Positions 1 through 13,458 of a stretch of DNA of 64,000 nucleotides are shown piece after piece. A model generated the notes under the pieces. The model had not been told where the DNA came from, ran no database searches, and saw nothing but the letters and a program-made list of their open reading frames with translations. The position numbers were made by a program, and so were the translations under genes. Where the stretch lies: assembly GCA_023101725.1 (NCBI GenBank), contig JALJCO010003472.1:1-64000 (forward strand), written 5' to 3'. Numbering within the stretch: position 1 is the first letter of the stretch; each line of letters begins with the position of its first letter. Source of the DNA: Atherinomorus stipes (taxonomy: Eukaryota; Chordata; Actinopteri; Atheriniformes; Atherinidae).

Positions 1-189
1 GGAAAGCTTTCACAAATTGCAGCTACCTAGCAGCGCATTCCAGAATTTATTATGACAAACAGAACGGTCTAAAACGGGAGTTTTTCATCCATCACTTTTT
101 ACCACTTCACAACATGTTCAAAGGGGCTGACTACAAGTTAGTAAGGGACAAAACGGCTTAAATTTGAAATGCAGTTTAAAAGATGTAAT

Positions 190-246
190 CGTGTTATGGA
201 TTCTTTTTAAATAATCGTGATTAATGCATTAGTGCTGACAGCCCTA
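190..246. mobile_element. hAT-like repeat end
   Basis: AT-rich sequence with ATCGTGATTAAT-type motifs ending CTGACAGCCCTA, the complement of the TAGGGCTGTCAG end common in fish hAT repeats. The other end is not in view. Confidence 0.3.
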
Positions 247-394
247 AAAAGAAAAACACAAAAGCCATATACTGTAAGCTTTCATTAGACAGAGCAAATC
301 TTCAGCCTTGGTTTAGAGAGGTTTCAGTAGTTTTGTCAGCTTCTGACATGCATGTAATGCTTAGAAATAACCTGTAATGTGATATAAACTTTGT

Positions 395-1042
395 CAGACA
401 AAGATTACTTGTGAGTTTTGAAGCTCAATGGAAACAGGATATATGGAAGAAGCCAAAGCTTAGAAATTATGTTCAATTAAAAAAATGATTATGCTACAGA
501 ACCCTATATTTTGTTTAATTTAAAGAGAAGGCAGAGATCTCTCTGTGCTCAGTTAAGAACGAGCACCTTGCCTCTGGCAGCTGAAGTGGGGCGTTTTAAA
601 GGCATTCCTGAACACCTGCGTTTGTGTGAATTTTGTGATCTCGAGGTTGTGGAAGATGAATTTCATTTTGTGTTTTATTGTCCTTTATATTGTGACTTAA
701 GAAATTGTCTTTTTGAATCAGTTCAGTTAAAAAATCCTGATTAATTTTGGACATATGAAGCGGAGATTCTATGCTGGCTGTTTGAAAATGATGTTTTTGC
801 CCTGGCAAAGTTTGTGGAAAAGGCCTGGTATCTGCGGCAAAGTATTTTGTATCCCGTTTGATGAACTAGTGTCTCCGTATGTGCCCACATTTTCATAGGT
901 TTTTCTTTTATGTCATGCTTTGTTCTGTATTTTGCCACGAGGCTATTGTATTGTTATTTGATAGTGTCTAATAAGCCCATGAGGGCTGAGCACCAATCAA
1001 GGTGCTTGACACTTAAATAAACATCAATCAATCAATCAATCA
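395..1042 (+). mobile_element. Non-LTR retrotransposon 3' fragment
   Basis: The plus-strand translation at 511-744 reads RSLCAQLRTSTLPLAAEVGR and then LCEFCDLEVVEDEFHFVFYC, the zinc-finger-like C-terminal block of LINE reverse transcriptases. A related in-frame segment lies just upstream (KQDIWKKPKLRNYVQ), separated by a stop. The copy ends with AATAAA and a CAAT-repeat tail at 1022-1041. It is 5'-truncated and broken; the clade is not certain. Confidence 0.75.
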
Positions 1043-3857
1043 TTAGAGACATTTAAAGACATACTAGACCTATAAATGCTGAGCATAAAAGCTCAATGGA
1101 GACAATTTCTGATTTCTTTTTACCACCTTTTTGAAAATCCCCCCCCCCCCAACAGCTTTTCTAACTAAAGTGGAAATTTGCACCATTTCAACAGATCAAA
1201 ACATGTTTTGTCACCAGCTGTGACAGAACGGTATTCCCTGGTTGGAGAAATCTCTTAATAACAAATGAGTCACAATAACTCTCTTGAGAGCAAAAGACAA
1301 ATTAATTGCTCCCTCAAGGTAAGACTATCAGTTTTGATCACATAAATCTGAATTAATTTGAGCTGACATACATTTTATGTAGTAAGCTCTGGATTACAGC
1401 AACCTGGGGGGCAGAGATTAGTGTCTGTGAAGAAGACTGGATTTCATGACTGTGGAGCTGGATAACACAGGTTGTGTGGTCAGGCATGAAAAGAATCACA
1501 GGCTTCGAGGTGAAAGGGGATCAAATTGATGTAAAGCTGAAGAGAGCCAGTGAGCGGAATATGTTCAACAGCTTAAGCTCATGACCAGCTTCTTCCCCTC
1601 TGCCCTGCAGTTTAAACAACACACCGAGGAGACTAAGCCAGAATAAATCCACAAGCCTGAAAGGCATCAGCCAATCGGCTGTGGAAGACTTCTTTGTCCC
1701 TCAACTCTCGTATCCACATCATTAAAGTCAAGAAAAGGTTATCTGTGGCTTATTGGCAACCACCCTGGACTTGATTTAAAGAGGTAATGGACAACCTTTT
1801 AAAGATTAATACAGCAGGAAAGAACTACATGTATTTGATGCATGAAAAAGATGAGCTTCTTGGAGTGTGTAGCCTTGAATTTCTTTTTTTTTTTTTTCCA
1901 ACTTTATTTGTATAGCGTCCATTCATGACAATGTCACCTCAGGGCCTAAACAGAAAAAATAGTAATATAATAGTGGTAAACTTAAATAAGGGTCCTTAAT
2001 TAATAGGGATATTAACGTGCTTAAAAACATAACAACTTTTATTAACTATTACTTTGCATTAGTTTGCATATTGGTTAATGTTAAAATGGCAGTTAATAAA
2101 TGCTTACTTCCCAAACTCCTTAATGCATTATTAAGCATTGATAAAAGTTTATTTCTTTGCCGATGGCCTATGTTTTCTATTCTTCATTAATTACCTTCTT
2201 AGTTGGTGTTAGTAACCCTTATAATGTCTTTCAGTCTGTTATCAGTGGTGTTTCTTTGGAATGAGCACAAATTCAGTCAGACCAATTTATGAAACAGAAA
2301 CAACCTTTAATGTCACTTTGGATTGGATGGGATGTGGGATTTATTAATATCTTAGATAATATTTACTAATATGTGATGATATTATAGGCCTCTTATGAAG
2401 AGGATAATTCAATAGAGCTGCTGATGATTGTAATATGGGGTCTATAAGATGTTAAATAGAAATTCTGAATGTATTTGGCTTAGAAAGGAAAATTATCCTT
2501 GGAAATATAATTTAAACAGTGGTTGACATTAGTCTTTTCTGAATGTATTTGGCCCTTATTGTAAAGTGTAAACATTTATCCCTTTGGAACACTTTATAAA
2601 TGATAGATAAATGCACAGCCTATAAGATTACTTAACATAGTGGGGTGTTTTCTGGCCTGGGGACTTGGGGGTTGCCCCAATTCTTCAAAAATCTGGGACT
2701 GATAATCACTAAAAAGAATGCTCCAGTATATTGCCCAACAAAATTGAGGGGTTTTAGCCTAATAAACAAAAACATACTTAAAAAATTCTTACTTACTTAA
2801 TTAAAATCTCTAAAATAGATTATATTGAGCTTTATAATTATATATTATATATGGGATTATTTTCATGGCCCAATAAAAAATATTTGTGGTGTATGGTGGA
2901 ATCTGTCTTCTGTTCTCTCTCCTCTGCATCCTCCGCTCACTCCCTCCACCTTCTGCTGGCAGAGAAAAATGAAATGTGATTAATGACACATAGAAATATG
3001 AGAGGAGGTTCTAGAAATTAACTGATTAATCTGTAATAATAATCTGAATATGAATTTGAGTCTTTCTATAAAAAAGTAAATTAATCTTAGTGGTTTGTCT
3101 AGTTTATTCTGTGGTCTCTGCTTCCTCTCTCCTGGCCTCCACGCCCCGTCTGGGAAATCTGTCCAAAGCCCCTCTAGAGAAAAGTGGATTTTCTGTGGAT
3201 ATCCAGATGTAGGTAGCTGCCTAAGATTTAATGCAAATTTCTATAAAGAAGGGCAAGCTAAGGGTTAGCTAACCATGCTGTCCTGTGTGAATGTGCTGTA
3301 TGTGGGCTAGACAGGGTAGAAGCCCAGCAGAAAAAAAGAGAGGGGGGCTGGAGCTGTTGCTGTGATTTCCTGAAATCTTTTAGTGTATTTTTATCTTTTC
3401 CTGTAATAGCTTTTTCAATCTAAAATATATAATAGAGAGATTAAATGCTAGATCCTTCTGGTATTTTTTAGCTACTGTATATCCATTTTCTTCATATTCC
3501 CCAATAATTCATAGTTTTAACATATCTCAGTAGTACATATATCTAGCATGCACTGCAAACTGCGTAACGCTGATCTTTTTCTGAAACGGTAAAATGTTGC
3601 CCCACACCGACCGCCACCATCTTCGTTTCTCTACTGAGGAAAGGAAAGGCCAAAGTGCGCGGATGCCTTCTACCAGTATCTCCCCGAGCCACCCGCAGGA
3701 GAGAATTAATGTTAGAAGATTTTGCTCAGGACCCCGAGATGAGAGGCCGGGAGAGATGAAGTCAGAATTCCATAAAAAAGTGAGGGGGAAAAAGAGTTTT
3801 TCTTAAGAACAGTGTTGATGACACATGTAAATCATTATATATATATATATAGGCTAT
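1043..3857. other. Gene-free AT-rich stretch
   Basis: No coding exon or RNA gene recognised. It includes a C10 run (1141-1150) and, at about 1900-1960, a repeat fragment containing TATAGCGTCCATTCATGACA that recurs at 4049-4068. Confidence 0.5.
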
Positions 3858-3983
3858 ATCATAATCGGCCACTGCCATCGGCGAATATCATTTTTATTGG
3901 CTGATGGCCGATGGCAGTTAACATGGCAAACATCGGCCGAGAAAGAAAAAAAATACCGATGTCCAGCCGATGCATCGGTGCAT
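3858..3983. mobile_element. ATCGGCC-rich MITE fragment
   Basis: Repeated ATCGGCC/GGCCGAT words in both orientations ending GATGCATCGGTGCATCG, typical of the ends of fish hAT MITEs. Only one end is clear. Confidence 0.4.
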
Positions 3984-4088
3984 CGAAAAAAAAAAAAAAA
4001 AAAAAAAAACAAAAAAAGAACAGGGGAGAGGGGACAGGAGGACGACCTAATAGCGTCCATTCATGACAATGTCACCTCAGGGCGCTTA

Positions 4089-4530
4089 AACAGACAGAAA
4101 AGTTCAGGTCAGATTCAAAAAGAAAAAAAAGGAAAAAAGGGAAAAGAAAAAAAGGGGAAATAAAAGAAGGAAAGGAAGAAGCAAGGGAAGAAAAAAGGAA
4201 AAGGGAAAAGAACAAAAAAAGAAACGAAAAAAAGGAAAAACAGAGCAAGAAAGGGATAGGAGGCCAAGGAAAATAATAAAAGAAGAAGGGGACGAAATAT
4301 AAAGAAGAAGAAAACAAGAAAATAAAGGCATAATAGAAAAAAAGAAAGAGAGGCGAATGAGGGGGAGGCTAATTCCTAAATAAAACCAAAGAAAGGGATA
4401 AGACTAAACACAGAAAGGATTAACGGAAATAATAAGGAATAATAATACATAACATAGGATAGGGGGAAGAGATACCAAACAAAACAAACAAGCAAAGAAA
4501 AAAGAGAAACGAACAACCCAGATAATAGTC
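4089..4530. repeat. Purine-rich tract
   Basis: About 440 bp in which the plus strand is mostly A and G with few pyrimidines, following an A-run at 3985-4010. Long translations across it (Lys or Phe/Ser strings) are compositional artefacts. Confidence 0.8.
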
Positions 4531-6001
4531 TAAGGAAACCACATTCTTTTTAGTTAAAATGACCCCCACAAAGAGAGGAGTAAGACTCCAAAACATTAAT
4601 GATCTATTTGAAAGGCTTCGTGTTTGTCTGAATTACTGCTCTTTAAGCTCTTCCAGTCAAATATCACCCCGTCAAGATGCCGTTAACTATTTGTTTTTGT
4701 GGCTCCTATTCTGTATTTTAAGAGACTTATCCCTTTATGTGCAGGAAGTCTTGATAAAAGCTTTCTACAAGTTTATAGAGGACAAACTCTATAACTGAAA
4801 GTGGCTGATGTTCCTGTTTGGGCAGCAGAAGTGTTTGAAGAGTTTCTATTTACTAGTGTCTCAGTCCATGGAAAACAGTTGGACTAAGAGGTAGGAGGCA
4901 AGCAAACTTAAAGGGATACTGTGTAACTTTTGACCCGAATATTAGACAGATATTATAATTAGGGATGTTTGAAATGGTTTTTTTTTCAATACCCGATATT
5001 GTCCAACTCTTAAAATCCGATTTCCCCTAACAACCAATACTAATAGATGCAGACAAATGTGAGGTTGTATCTCTCATATTTTGAGAAATACAACTAAATT
5101 CTGATCCGAGAGCAAAGATCCCAAAAGAGCCTAACGCTAGGGTTGACAATGTTGGAAAAACGGTTTGAGCAAGCTACAGTTTAAAAAAAAACACACAGGG
5201 ACAGTGCACCGATGTTTTACGAGCAAGTTAACGATAACAGCCGAGTGGATAGCTCGTTAGCTTGATAGTAAACAGCTGACAAACCAGGTTTTTAAAGCTT
5301 TAATCCACTCACCTCCAACTCTTTCTGCAGTGTAAAAAGTCCACACTGCAAACGTCAACGCCTCCGAGACTTTATCCTTATCTGTTGTTTTGGTTTGGTT
5401 TAGTTTTTGGCGCAGCAGCAGTTAGCAGTCTGTTAGCTATATTTGTTTACAGTGAGCGGCGTACAGGGGGGTCACGTGGGGGACAGTGAGAGGGGAAGGG
5501 ACAGAGATGAGACATAAAGGCATCACTTTGTTCTTTCTATAAGTTGCGAATTACCAATTCTTGCCTTTTTTGTGAATGGCAGGGGTTGGTCAGAGTTTTA
5601 ACAGATATGCAGTTCTCACAGAGGTCTGACTTTTTTCCTTCCTTTTCATGAATACATGATGTATTTACTGTCAGGATGGAAGGACCATTTCACCCAGTAT
5701 AACAAAAAGTGTTTCTGAACAGGATTACCAACTCTGGCTTTAACTCATCCAGAAGAGTTCATTTTGGATATCAGATACTAGCGGGTATTAGCCAACATGT
5801 GGCTAATTCTAATGTTTCTGACAACTTGGCAAATTAACCAACAACTTAAAACCAGACATAAGCAGCTTCAAAGCAAGTCAGTCTGTAGCAGCAGCAGCTG
5901 CACCGTAGTCACGACTTGAAAAGGAATGCTGCGATATGAAGATCTTCCAGAATAACAGGGACTTTTCCACATGCTGGACTGCTGCTAATGGAACAGGGTC
6001 C

Positions 6002-6121
6002 CTGTCCCAATACCCACCCTAAACCCTACAGCCCTGTATGAAGTGCACACTTGGCAGAAGTGCACATTAAGGGTTGGAGTGTGCAGGTTGCAAGTGCGGG
6101 AAAAAGGCAGAATTGGGACAG
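6002..6121. mobile_element. Short MITE with CTGTCCCAAT ends
   Basis: CTGTCCCAAT at the left and ATTGGGACAG at the right, 120 bp apart. It may instead be one arm of a longer palindromic element whose other arm begins near 14562 (GGGACACACTACGC). Confidence 0.45.
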
Positions 6122-7265
6122 TGATGGTTCCTCCATTTTGCACCATGTCATTACTTCCAAACTCAGCCTCATCTCTGTTCCTGGTGAAGAGACGTCATTT
6201 TCAGACATTAACAGAATAAAGTTCATGTCATCTGTTCTTGTAAATAGATGTCATAAAATCCACACAAGTTTAATTAATAAATAAATGAATTACTGAACTA
6301 ATTTATGTAAGATGGCTGTAGAATTTCACCAGTACAGATTAAATAACTGTCCCATTCTAAACTAAATGTGTAAATGATGATTGTCACTCTGTGACTGTTA
6401 TTGTTAGCATAGAATGTCCATAAATGTCCACATGTCCATAAAAACATGTATGTCAGGTAAACAGGTCTCCCTTGTTAAAGACACTGCGTCTCGACTGGGC
6501 TTAGCAGTGTAAAGAAAGTCTTTAAATAAAAATTAAATTTAGCTACTTTTATCTGTAAACTGTCATTATTTAAATGCTTTGAATTTTATATTCAAAAGTA
6601 TATTTCGAAAGAAACAGGGCAAATTTCAGTAATTATTTCACCTACTTAAAAGATGAAATATTTCAATATGTACATCTATGGCATTTTTTTTTCCACCACA
6701 GGCAGGAGCTCATCACCAAACATGGCCATGTTCCGCCTTTGTGGTTCAAAATGTCACATGCAGCAATGAATTGTGGGCAATATGCTTCGTTGAAGTCTGC
6801 ATGGATGCGGACTTCACTGAAGTGTGGATTGAGGGGACAAAGGGGGTGTGATAGACTTCTGCCTTGGAGCAGCCCCGGAGAATAGGGGATTATCACATTT
6901 CCGCGTTCCGGTTTCCGGAAGTTGAAACATTGGCACTTCCTCTTCCGGGCCATGTTAACGGCAGCCGTTCCTGCTCTGTTATACTGTTTAAATCGGATAA
7001 ACTCCAAACATATTTAAGTTTTCATTCTAGACTGAAGTGATACTGGATCAAAAGCTGGATCAAAGCGATCGATTTGCCGCGGTGAAGTTCCGAACTTTAT
7101 AATAAAACACACGTTTGTTTGTCCCCGGTGGGGCACAACACCGGCACTTCACAGCATGCTAGCATTAGCCAGCTAACGTTTACTGTCGTGCTTAACATTG
7201 TGCGGCTGAAAACACACAATCATCTGAAAGCGTCTCCTTTCTTGGCAGTCCCCACTTGTTCCACT

Positions 7266-7290
7266 GGAAACGGGGGGGGGGGGGGGGGGG
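7266..7290. repeat. Poly-G run
   Basis: An uninterrupted G run inside the left arm of the palindromic element. Other copies of this block have only GGGGAGGT here, so the run is an expansion. Confidence 0.8.
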
Positions 7291-9949
7291 GTACAGACCC
7301 GATTTTCAGATGTTTGTGTGTTTTAAGACGCACAATGTTAAGCACGTCAGTAAACGCTACCCAGATAGCACACGTACGTCTGGCCGACGTCGGCCCAAGG
7401 TTGGACGTCGGCTCTATAATTTAGAACATCTGTCAGACATCGGCCCATGGGTGAATATCTTCAGATTTAATAGTCATTTGTCCCAGCTCATCAAACGTCT
7501 CTGGAGCGTCGGCTTCGTGTCGGCCCCAGATCTGCCCACATACGGAAGGAGCCAGAAGGCGGGACCTCTGTCAGTCTGCGGTCCAGGGACGTGGCCGGAG
7601 TGAGTTTCAGGTAAGTTACTTGGGACAATTTGCCCCCTCAATAGGCTCGTTCGGATTGACTGCGTCTGTCTATCGTCTGACTTCATGGTCAGACGAGAGC
7701 TGCGTGAGTCTCGGGGGGGGGACCATAAACGCAGCGCATCTCAGCTGGACAAGTTCGCCAACGTGAAGACTGCAATAACGGAGGATCTCGCGGCATTTGC
7801 CTTTATTTCGCTCAAAGTTACTGAACGCTGTGCAGATGTGATCAAGTCTGATTTCAGAGTAATGAAACAGCGTGTTGTTGACGCTGATTACATGAACTTA
7901 AACTGGACTGTAGTAGACTGAATGTTGTTTACCTGTTAAGGTGAAACACAGAGGACAATAATCTGGTAAATGTCAGAGCTCAAATATAAAAACCATAAAT
8001 CCTTTGCCTTGAAGAATAGATTTAAAACAAATAAAGAAATAGAAACTTATTTTTTCTAGATGGGGCTGGAAATAAATATTATATATATATATATATATTA
8101 TTTTTATTAAGGATTTGGGTAGCCTACTCATGGATAACATAAGGGGGAGCATGTGGAAAGGTGGATACACACCAGTAAGTCCATCAAATCCAAATTATGA
8201 AGAGGGATTTGTGAAAGTTTTGGTATAACTTAGTTACGCTTTATATTTATCTGAGTAGAATAACTTGTGGCTGCAACACGTTTGTGTTCCTCTGTTGCTG
8301 CAGTCAGATATCAGTCTGTTCATAAATCAGTCTGTCCAGGTTTGTGAACATCAGCCTAACTAAAATATGAAACACCAAGGCTGATTTTGTAGCCTGTTTA
8401 AACACCTAAATGGATTTATTACTGGGGGACAGTCCCGTCCAACAATCGGAGCTTGCGTCAGTGAGAGGTGAAACCAATCAGAACCAGGTTCCGGCGGCGG
8501 TGGAGGCAGGTCCAAAAGCTGCAGTTGCTGAGGAGGAACTGCACGCTCCGACTGCAGACGGACGGCTCCCGCGATGTTTGATGATCATGTGGTCTGGTCA
8601 CGTTTTCCGGTGCAGTGCAGGCGCAGTCTGAAGTCGGACAAAGTTTCTAACCAGCATGCAACATTCAAGACCACAATCCCTCACTTCCAGCCGAGTTGCG
8701 CTGCAGATAGCCAAAGTCGAACGAGCCTATTAATAGTTATTACGTTTATTATGTGAAGTTAAAGTTTCCGGGGAGTGGCGAAGTACGACTCTGTCCAAAT
8801 TATTGGCTGTCTGAGGCCACCTGGGTGAATGTCGGCGGTGCTGCTACCTGTATACAGGTGCCGCTAATTTACAACCGTTGTTAGCATTAACGTTAGCTTA
8901 ACTACTACAGCCGATACCAGTAAAAGGTTAAACTCTTGCAGACAGGGTGAACGGCAAGGTTGCTCCATTCACCTTCCATACATATTGAGGAGCTGTAACC
9001 ACATGAAAACCCGATTCTCAGCTCAGATAAAATGTGTAGTTTTATTTGGTTCTCATTTGGTTGACTCGCCCAGCATTTCCTCGGTTATACAGTGATTTAC
9101 TGAAACCGGCGGCGGGCAACAACTAACGGAGACAGTGAGAAACCGCACCGGAGACAGACGGAGCATCTCAGTCCTGGTGCTCCACCTCTGACGGAGGCTC
9201 GGCTCTCATCCACCTGCGGCTGCAGCTCCAAACAGCCGAGTCTCATCTTGCTCCTCTTACCCTCACCTGAACACCCATCCTGGACTATAAAATCAGCCTG
9301 CTCCGGTATTCACTGTCCTGCTGAAGGCTGCTTCACAGCATTTTAAAAAAGTATTTATTTTATTTTAGTTCTTGCTTTTCAGCATTTTAAATAAGTTTCC
9401 AAAGTAATTTGCCTATAACTGTTAACAAAAAAGTTAGTCTGGAGCCCTGAGCCAGATAAACCTCTTTACAAAAATAAAATGTTCTAAAAGTCTTCAAGTC
9501 TTCATTCCAATTTCTTCATAGGGGTTTTAACATTTGTCATTAACTTGCTTTTTACCACACAAATGTAAAGGCTACATCTTGAAGAGAAATGTTCCAGATT
9601 AAGCTTTGCCTTACTCTTGTTTTTTTTTTTTCTTGCAGCATCGGTTCTTAGAAATGAGGTTTTTACACGAACCACACAGGCTGAAGTGGAGACAGCGATC
9701 AGACCTGGCTCCAGCTGAGCAAGGATGGAGCTGAAGGGAGGAGGATGCAGAGGCCAGACACTTGAGCTGTAAGTCAGTCTGTTCTGACTGGTGCAAATGC
9801 ATTCATTTTCAATTTGAATTTACAACAGTTCATTATGGTCAAACAATTTAATTAGCTTATAGACACTGAAAACATGAGGATATTTTGCCTCATCACATCT
9901 TATTTTACATCAAGCAGCAACAAAACATGCTCTGACCGCAGCATGACCA

Positions 9950-10327
9950 GAGGGCTGTTCCAGAAAGCAGGTTATGTGGTTAACTCGGAGTATGTTAACC
10001 CTGGTATGAGGGAAACTCAGTCATCGGTCACCAGAAAGAGCGCTGAAACAAAACTCTTGAGTCAATCACCATGGCAACAAATTCTGTGAATATAACCTGC
10101 TCACTGGCAGGTTATCTTTAAGAAATCCTGAGTTTCTACCATCTCCACCTGGGGGGTAGTCCAGGTAGGAGGTTCAACAAACTGAGTCTAAAAAGAAACT
10201 CTGGATTAACTTGCGCTGAACTGAGCAACTCTGAGTTTTCAGTTCCAGAAAAGCTGCTTTAAGTTGGTTCAATCAACTCTGAGTATGTTTACCCAAAGTT
10301 AGTAATCACCTGAAAAGCCAATACAAT

Positions 10328-10374
<47 letters not shown>

Positions 10375-12135
10375 TCGCTGCTGCTGCTAGAGAGCATCAT
10401 GGAAGAAAGCTGCTGCCTAAGTCAATGTGGAAGTGGGAATCCGCTGGTTCTGCTGGTCGAATATTTAACGTTACATTTGGATTAAAATATTAGTGGATAA
10501 AATAGATATTAATTTTTATTCAGATTCTGGCCCACTGGGCAAAAACATACACAGAGAAATGTGAAAGTTAAGTTTACAGACATCTTCTAGACGGTAATGT
10601 GTTGTACTAGCAGACCATGATTGGACATGTTTTACTTTTCTTCCACACTGGCTGATAAACACGTCTACAGATCCAGAGACCATAGATTTCCACCATCACA
10701 TTTATGGAATTATAATCTCAGACGTGTGAGGACTTTCCTGATGTTTGTATGCGGCTGGAGGGTTTGAGGAAGTGCAGAACGGTGCCGTTCGATGACATAT
10801 TGATGAAGAAATGATATAATAAATTTTGAAGTTATGAAAAGTCTCCATCTTAAGTATTTTGTGGGTTAATTCATCATAAATCTTTGGAATCACGTTAGTA
10901 TGGACAATCCACGTCTGACAGCTGCTGCAGGTGGGTGGAGACTAATAGAAACTAGGGTTTCTGAAAGATAACCTGCCAGATAGCTGGTTGTGTTCACAGA
11001 GTCTGTTACCATGGTGATTGACTCAGAGTTTCAGAGACCCCTCTTTCTGCAACCAGTGACTTAGAGTTCACCACATAACTCGCAAATACCCTCCTGGAGC
11101 AGCTGTAAGACATGGACTGTCTGTATTATTGTGATTCCAGAGATTTATAAGCTGAATTTTACACAACAATAAAAACGAGAGAGAGAGGACTTTTCCCGGC
11201 TTAAATATTTATGATATCTCTATCAATGCGTCATCAAACGGCACCGTTTTGCAGTTACTCAGATTCTCCAGCCGTACAGATCTGACTTGGCATGAGATGA
11301 AGTCACAGCAAGATTTGTTCTGCAGGACTGCTGCGATACTTTTAAATCTATTGTAAATGGGATTTTTCTTTAAAATGTTGGTAACAGAACATATTAGACA
11401 ACGGTGTGTGGAGTCATCAGGAAAGTCCTCATACACGTCTGAGATTATAATTCCATAAATGTGTGATTGTAGAGATCGTCTGGATCCTAGTAGACGGTGT
11501 TCACCAGCCAGCGTAAAATGAAAATAAAAGATGTACAATCATGGTCTGGTAGTACAGTACATTACCTTCTAGAATGTGTCTTTAAACCTAACTGTTTTTT
11601 CCATGTATGATTTTCTCCAGTGGGACTGAATCTCAATCAAGTTGAGATTTTATTTTATCCTCTAATACTTCAACCCACATGTTAAGTTAAATATTCAGTT
11701 AGTGGACCAGTGGATTCCAGTTTAATCAGGTTAAATATCCAGCAAGTGGACCAGTGGATTCCCACTTTCACACTGACTCAGGCTGCAGTTTTCTTCCATG
11801 ATGTTTCTCTCTACCAACAGCCACGGTGATTCCATTTTTTTTTTCTTTTTTTGTAACTAAATACCTCTTCATATTGCCCCATGCTTGAATAAAAACGTCT
11901 AACCAGGTGAAATGACTAGCTTTGTGTTAGTGGTTGCCATGGGGAATCCAGGTACCCTTGATTATGGCTTTTGTTGTGGTTCTAACTCTGGGTAAAGATA
12001 CTCCTGCTTGATTGAACCAACTCAAAGCAGCTTTTCTGGAACTGAAAACTCAGTTACTCAGTTCAGAGTAAGTTAACCCAGAGTTTCTGACTAGACTCAG
12101 TTTGTTGAAGCTCCTACCTGGAATACTGCTCAGCA
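9950..12135. mobile_element. Harbinger-like repeats in inverted arrangement
   Basis: The left arm opens GGGCTGTTCCAGAAAGCAGG with AACTC-rich words (GAGTTAACTC type) familiar from fish PIF/Harbinger ends. The right arm carries the complement near 12040-12130 (CAGTTTGTTGAAGCTCCTACC). Internal blocks are also inverted copies: 10560-10800 against 11229-11590, and 9953-10155 against 10900-11101. Two related elements in opposite orientation, or a degraded palindrome, would both fit. Confidence 0.55.
10328..10371. repeat. GA dinucleotide repeat
   Basis: GAGAGA run of about 44 bp with a single interruption, inside the left Harbinger-like arm. Confidence 0.9.
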
Positions 12136-12327
12136 TTCATTCTGCAGAGCTGTCAAAGTCCAAGTACAGAACCTGGATGTCTTTTGAAATATTACATTTG
12201 AGTTGAACTATGCATCTCTGATAGGGATGTAAAAAAGGAGAAGGGTCAGCTCTTAAACAAAACTGTTAAAACGTAGCCGTGCTGTTTGCTGTGAGCAGCT
12301 GGGACGGCTGCAGCTCAGCATGCACAG

Positions 12328-12590
12328 TAGGGCTGAAAGATATATCGTTATCGTATCTATATCGAGATATGGACATCCAAGATATTAATATCGCTAAAGC
12401 AACTATATAAAAGATATAGATTTCCCCTGCGTTTGTCCTGCATATAAAGCTCTGGAAGTCACAAACAAAACTGCACTTTCCACCAAAGTGCTTGGTTTTC
12501 AACGAACCCGTAGTCATATTATCGTATCGATATTGAGATGTCAGGCATGAATATCGAGATATGAAATTTTGTCCATATCGTTCAGCCCTA
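12328..12590. mobile_element. 263-bp hAT MITE with 8-bp duplication
   Basis: Ends TAGGGCTGAAAGATATATCG and ...ATATCGTTCAGCCCTA, flanked by identical ATGCACAG octamers (12320-12327 and 12591-12598). The interior is rich in ATCGATATCG palindromes. The apparent ORF across it is not a gene. Confidence 0.85.
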
Positions 12591-13153
12591 ATGCACAGTG
12601 TTGCCTGCTCACAGTGAATGTTTGTTGTTTTTGCTGACAGAGCCAAATGAAATACTGTTGCTGCCTTTCTTCAACATTTTCTTACTCTGTATTGCTATTT
12701 AAACTGTTGTATAAAAGCAATATCTCATACAAAATGACGTGATTGGCACTCAAATCACAGCTATGACAATGCAGTAAAACATCAATCTTTCTCGTGTGAT
12801 GTTGCTGAAATATGAACATATAGGGATTTGTTACTTTGCTGCTCTACTGTGGCAGCTTTTTTTCCCACTCATGTATTTATCCTGTATTCCCTTTTCTTCA
12901 ATTCTGCCAGTGCTTTGTAGATCTTACAGTTGATTTGAGTACTTTTTTCAACTTGGACTTGCTTCCTCAGTAAAGATGACACTTTATTATTTTTTTTCCC
13001 ATTTTAATCAGGTCATAATCTCCAAGCAAAAGGACAAAATAGCTTGATATACTGCGTTTGCATTGGTTAATCAATCATACCAATTTCTATCAGAGGGGTC
13101 TTTGTCTTTTTTTTTTTTTTTTTAGATTGAGGAATACAAATGTACAAATTAAC

Positions 13154-13458
13154 TAGGGATGCATGATATAATCGGCCCCCTATCGGTATCGGCCTATATC
13201 AGCCTTAAAACTGAGTATCGGACATCAGCCACCCCACCGATATTAACCAATCAGGTTGTGCTTTTTAGACTATGGAAACAACTTCTTCTTTTTCTTCTTC
13301 TTCAACAACTTCTTTTTTACAGACTTTAAAAAGGAATGAATATTACAGAACTTATTTTTTAGCTTTAATATTGGTATCTATATCGGTTATCGGCCACATG
13401 AGTTTTAAAACATCGGCATTTCAGATATCGGCCAAAACTCCAATATCGGGCATCCCTA
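13154..13458. mobile_element. 305-bp hAT MITE (TAGGGATGC family)
   Basis: Ends TAGGGATGC and GCATCCCTA with repeated ATCGGCC/TATCGG words. The same family occurs at 44470-45248, where the 8-bp duplication is perfect; here the flanks match at 6 of 8. Confidence 0.7.

Noticed and set aside
4072..4331. Phe/Ser/Leu-rich minus-strand ORFs that look like membrane proteins
   Set aside because: Translation of the purine tract; composition alone explains them.
7256..7603. Plus-strand ORF with a poly-Gly run
   Set aside because: It spans a poly-G expansion and the boundary of two nested elements.
11209..11538. 109-codon minus-strand ORF in the Harbinger-like region
   Set aside because: Part of it is repeated in inverted orientation at 10640-10810, and it shows no transposase or Myb-like motif I recognise. 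Treated as repeat sequence.
12266..12646. 126-codon minus-strand ORF
   Set aside because: It runs straight through a 263-bp MITE and both target duplications, so it cannot be an original gene.
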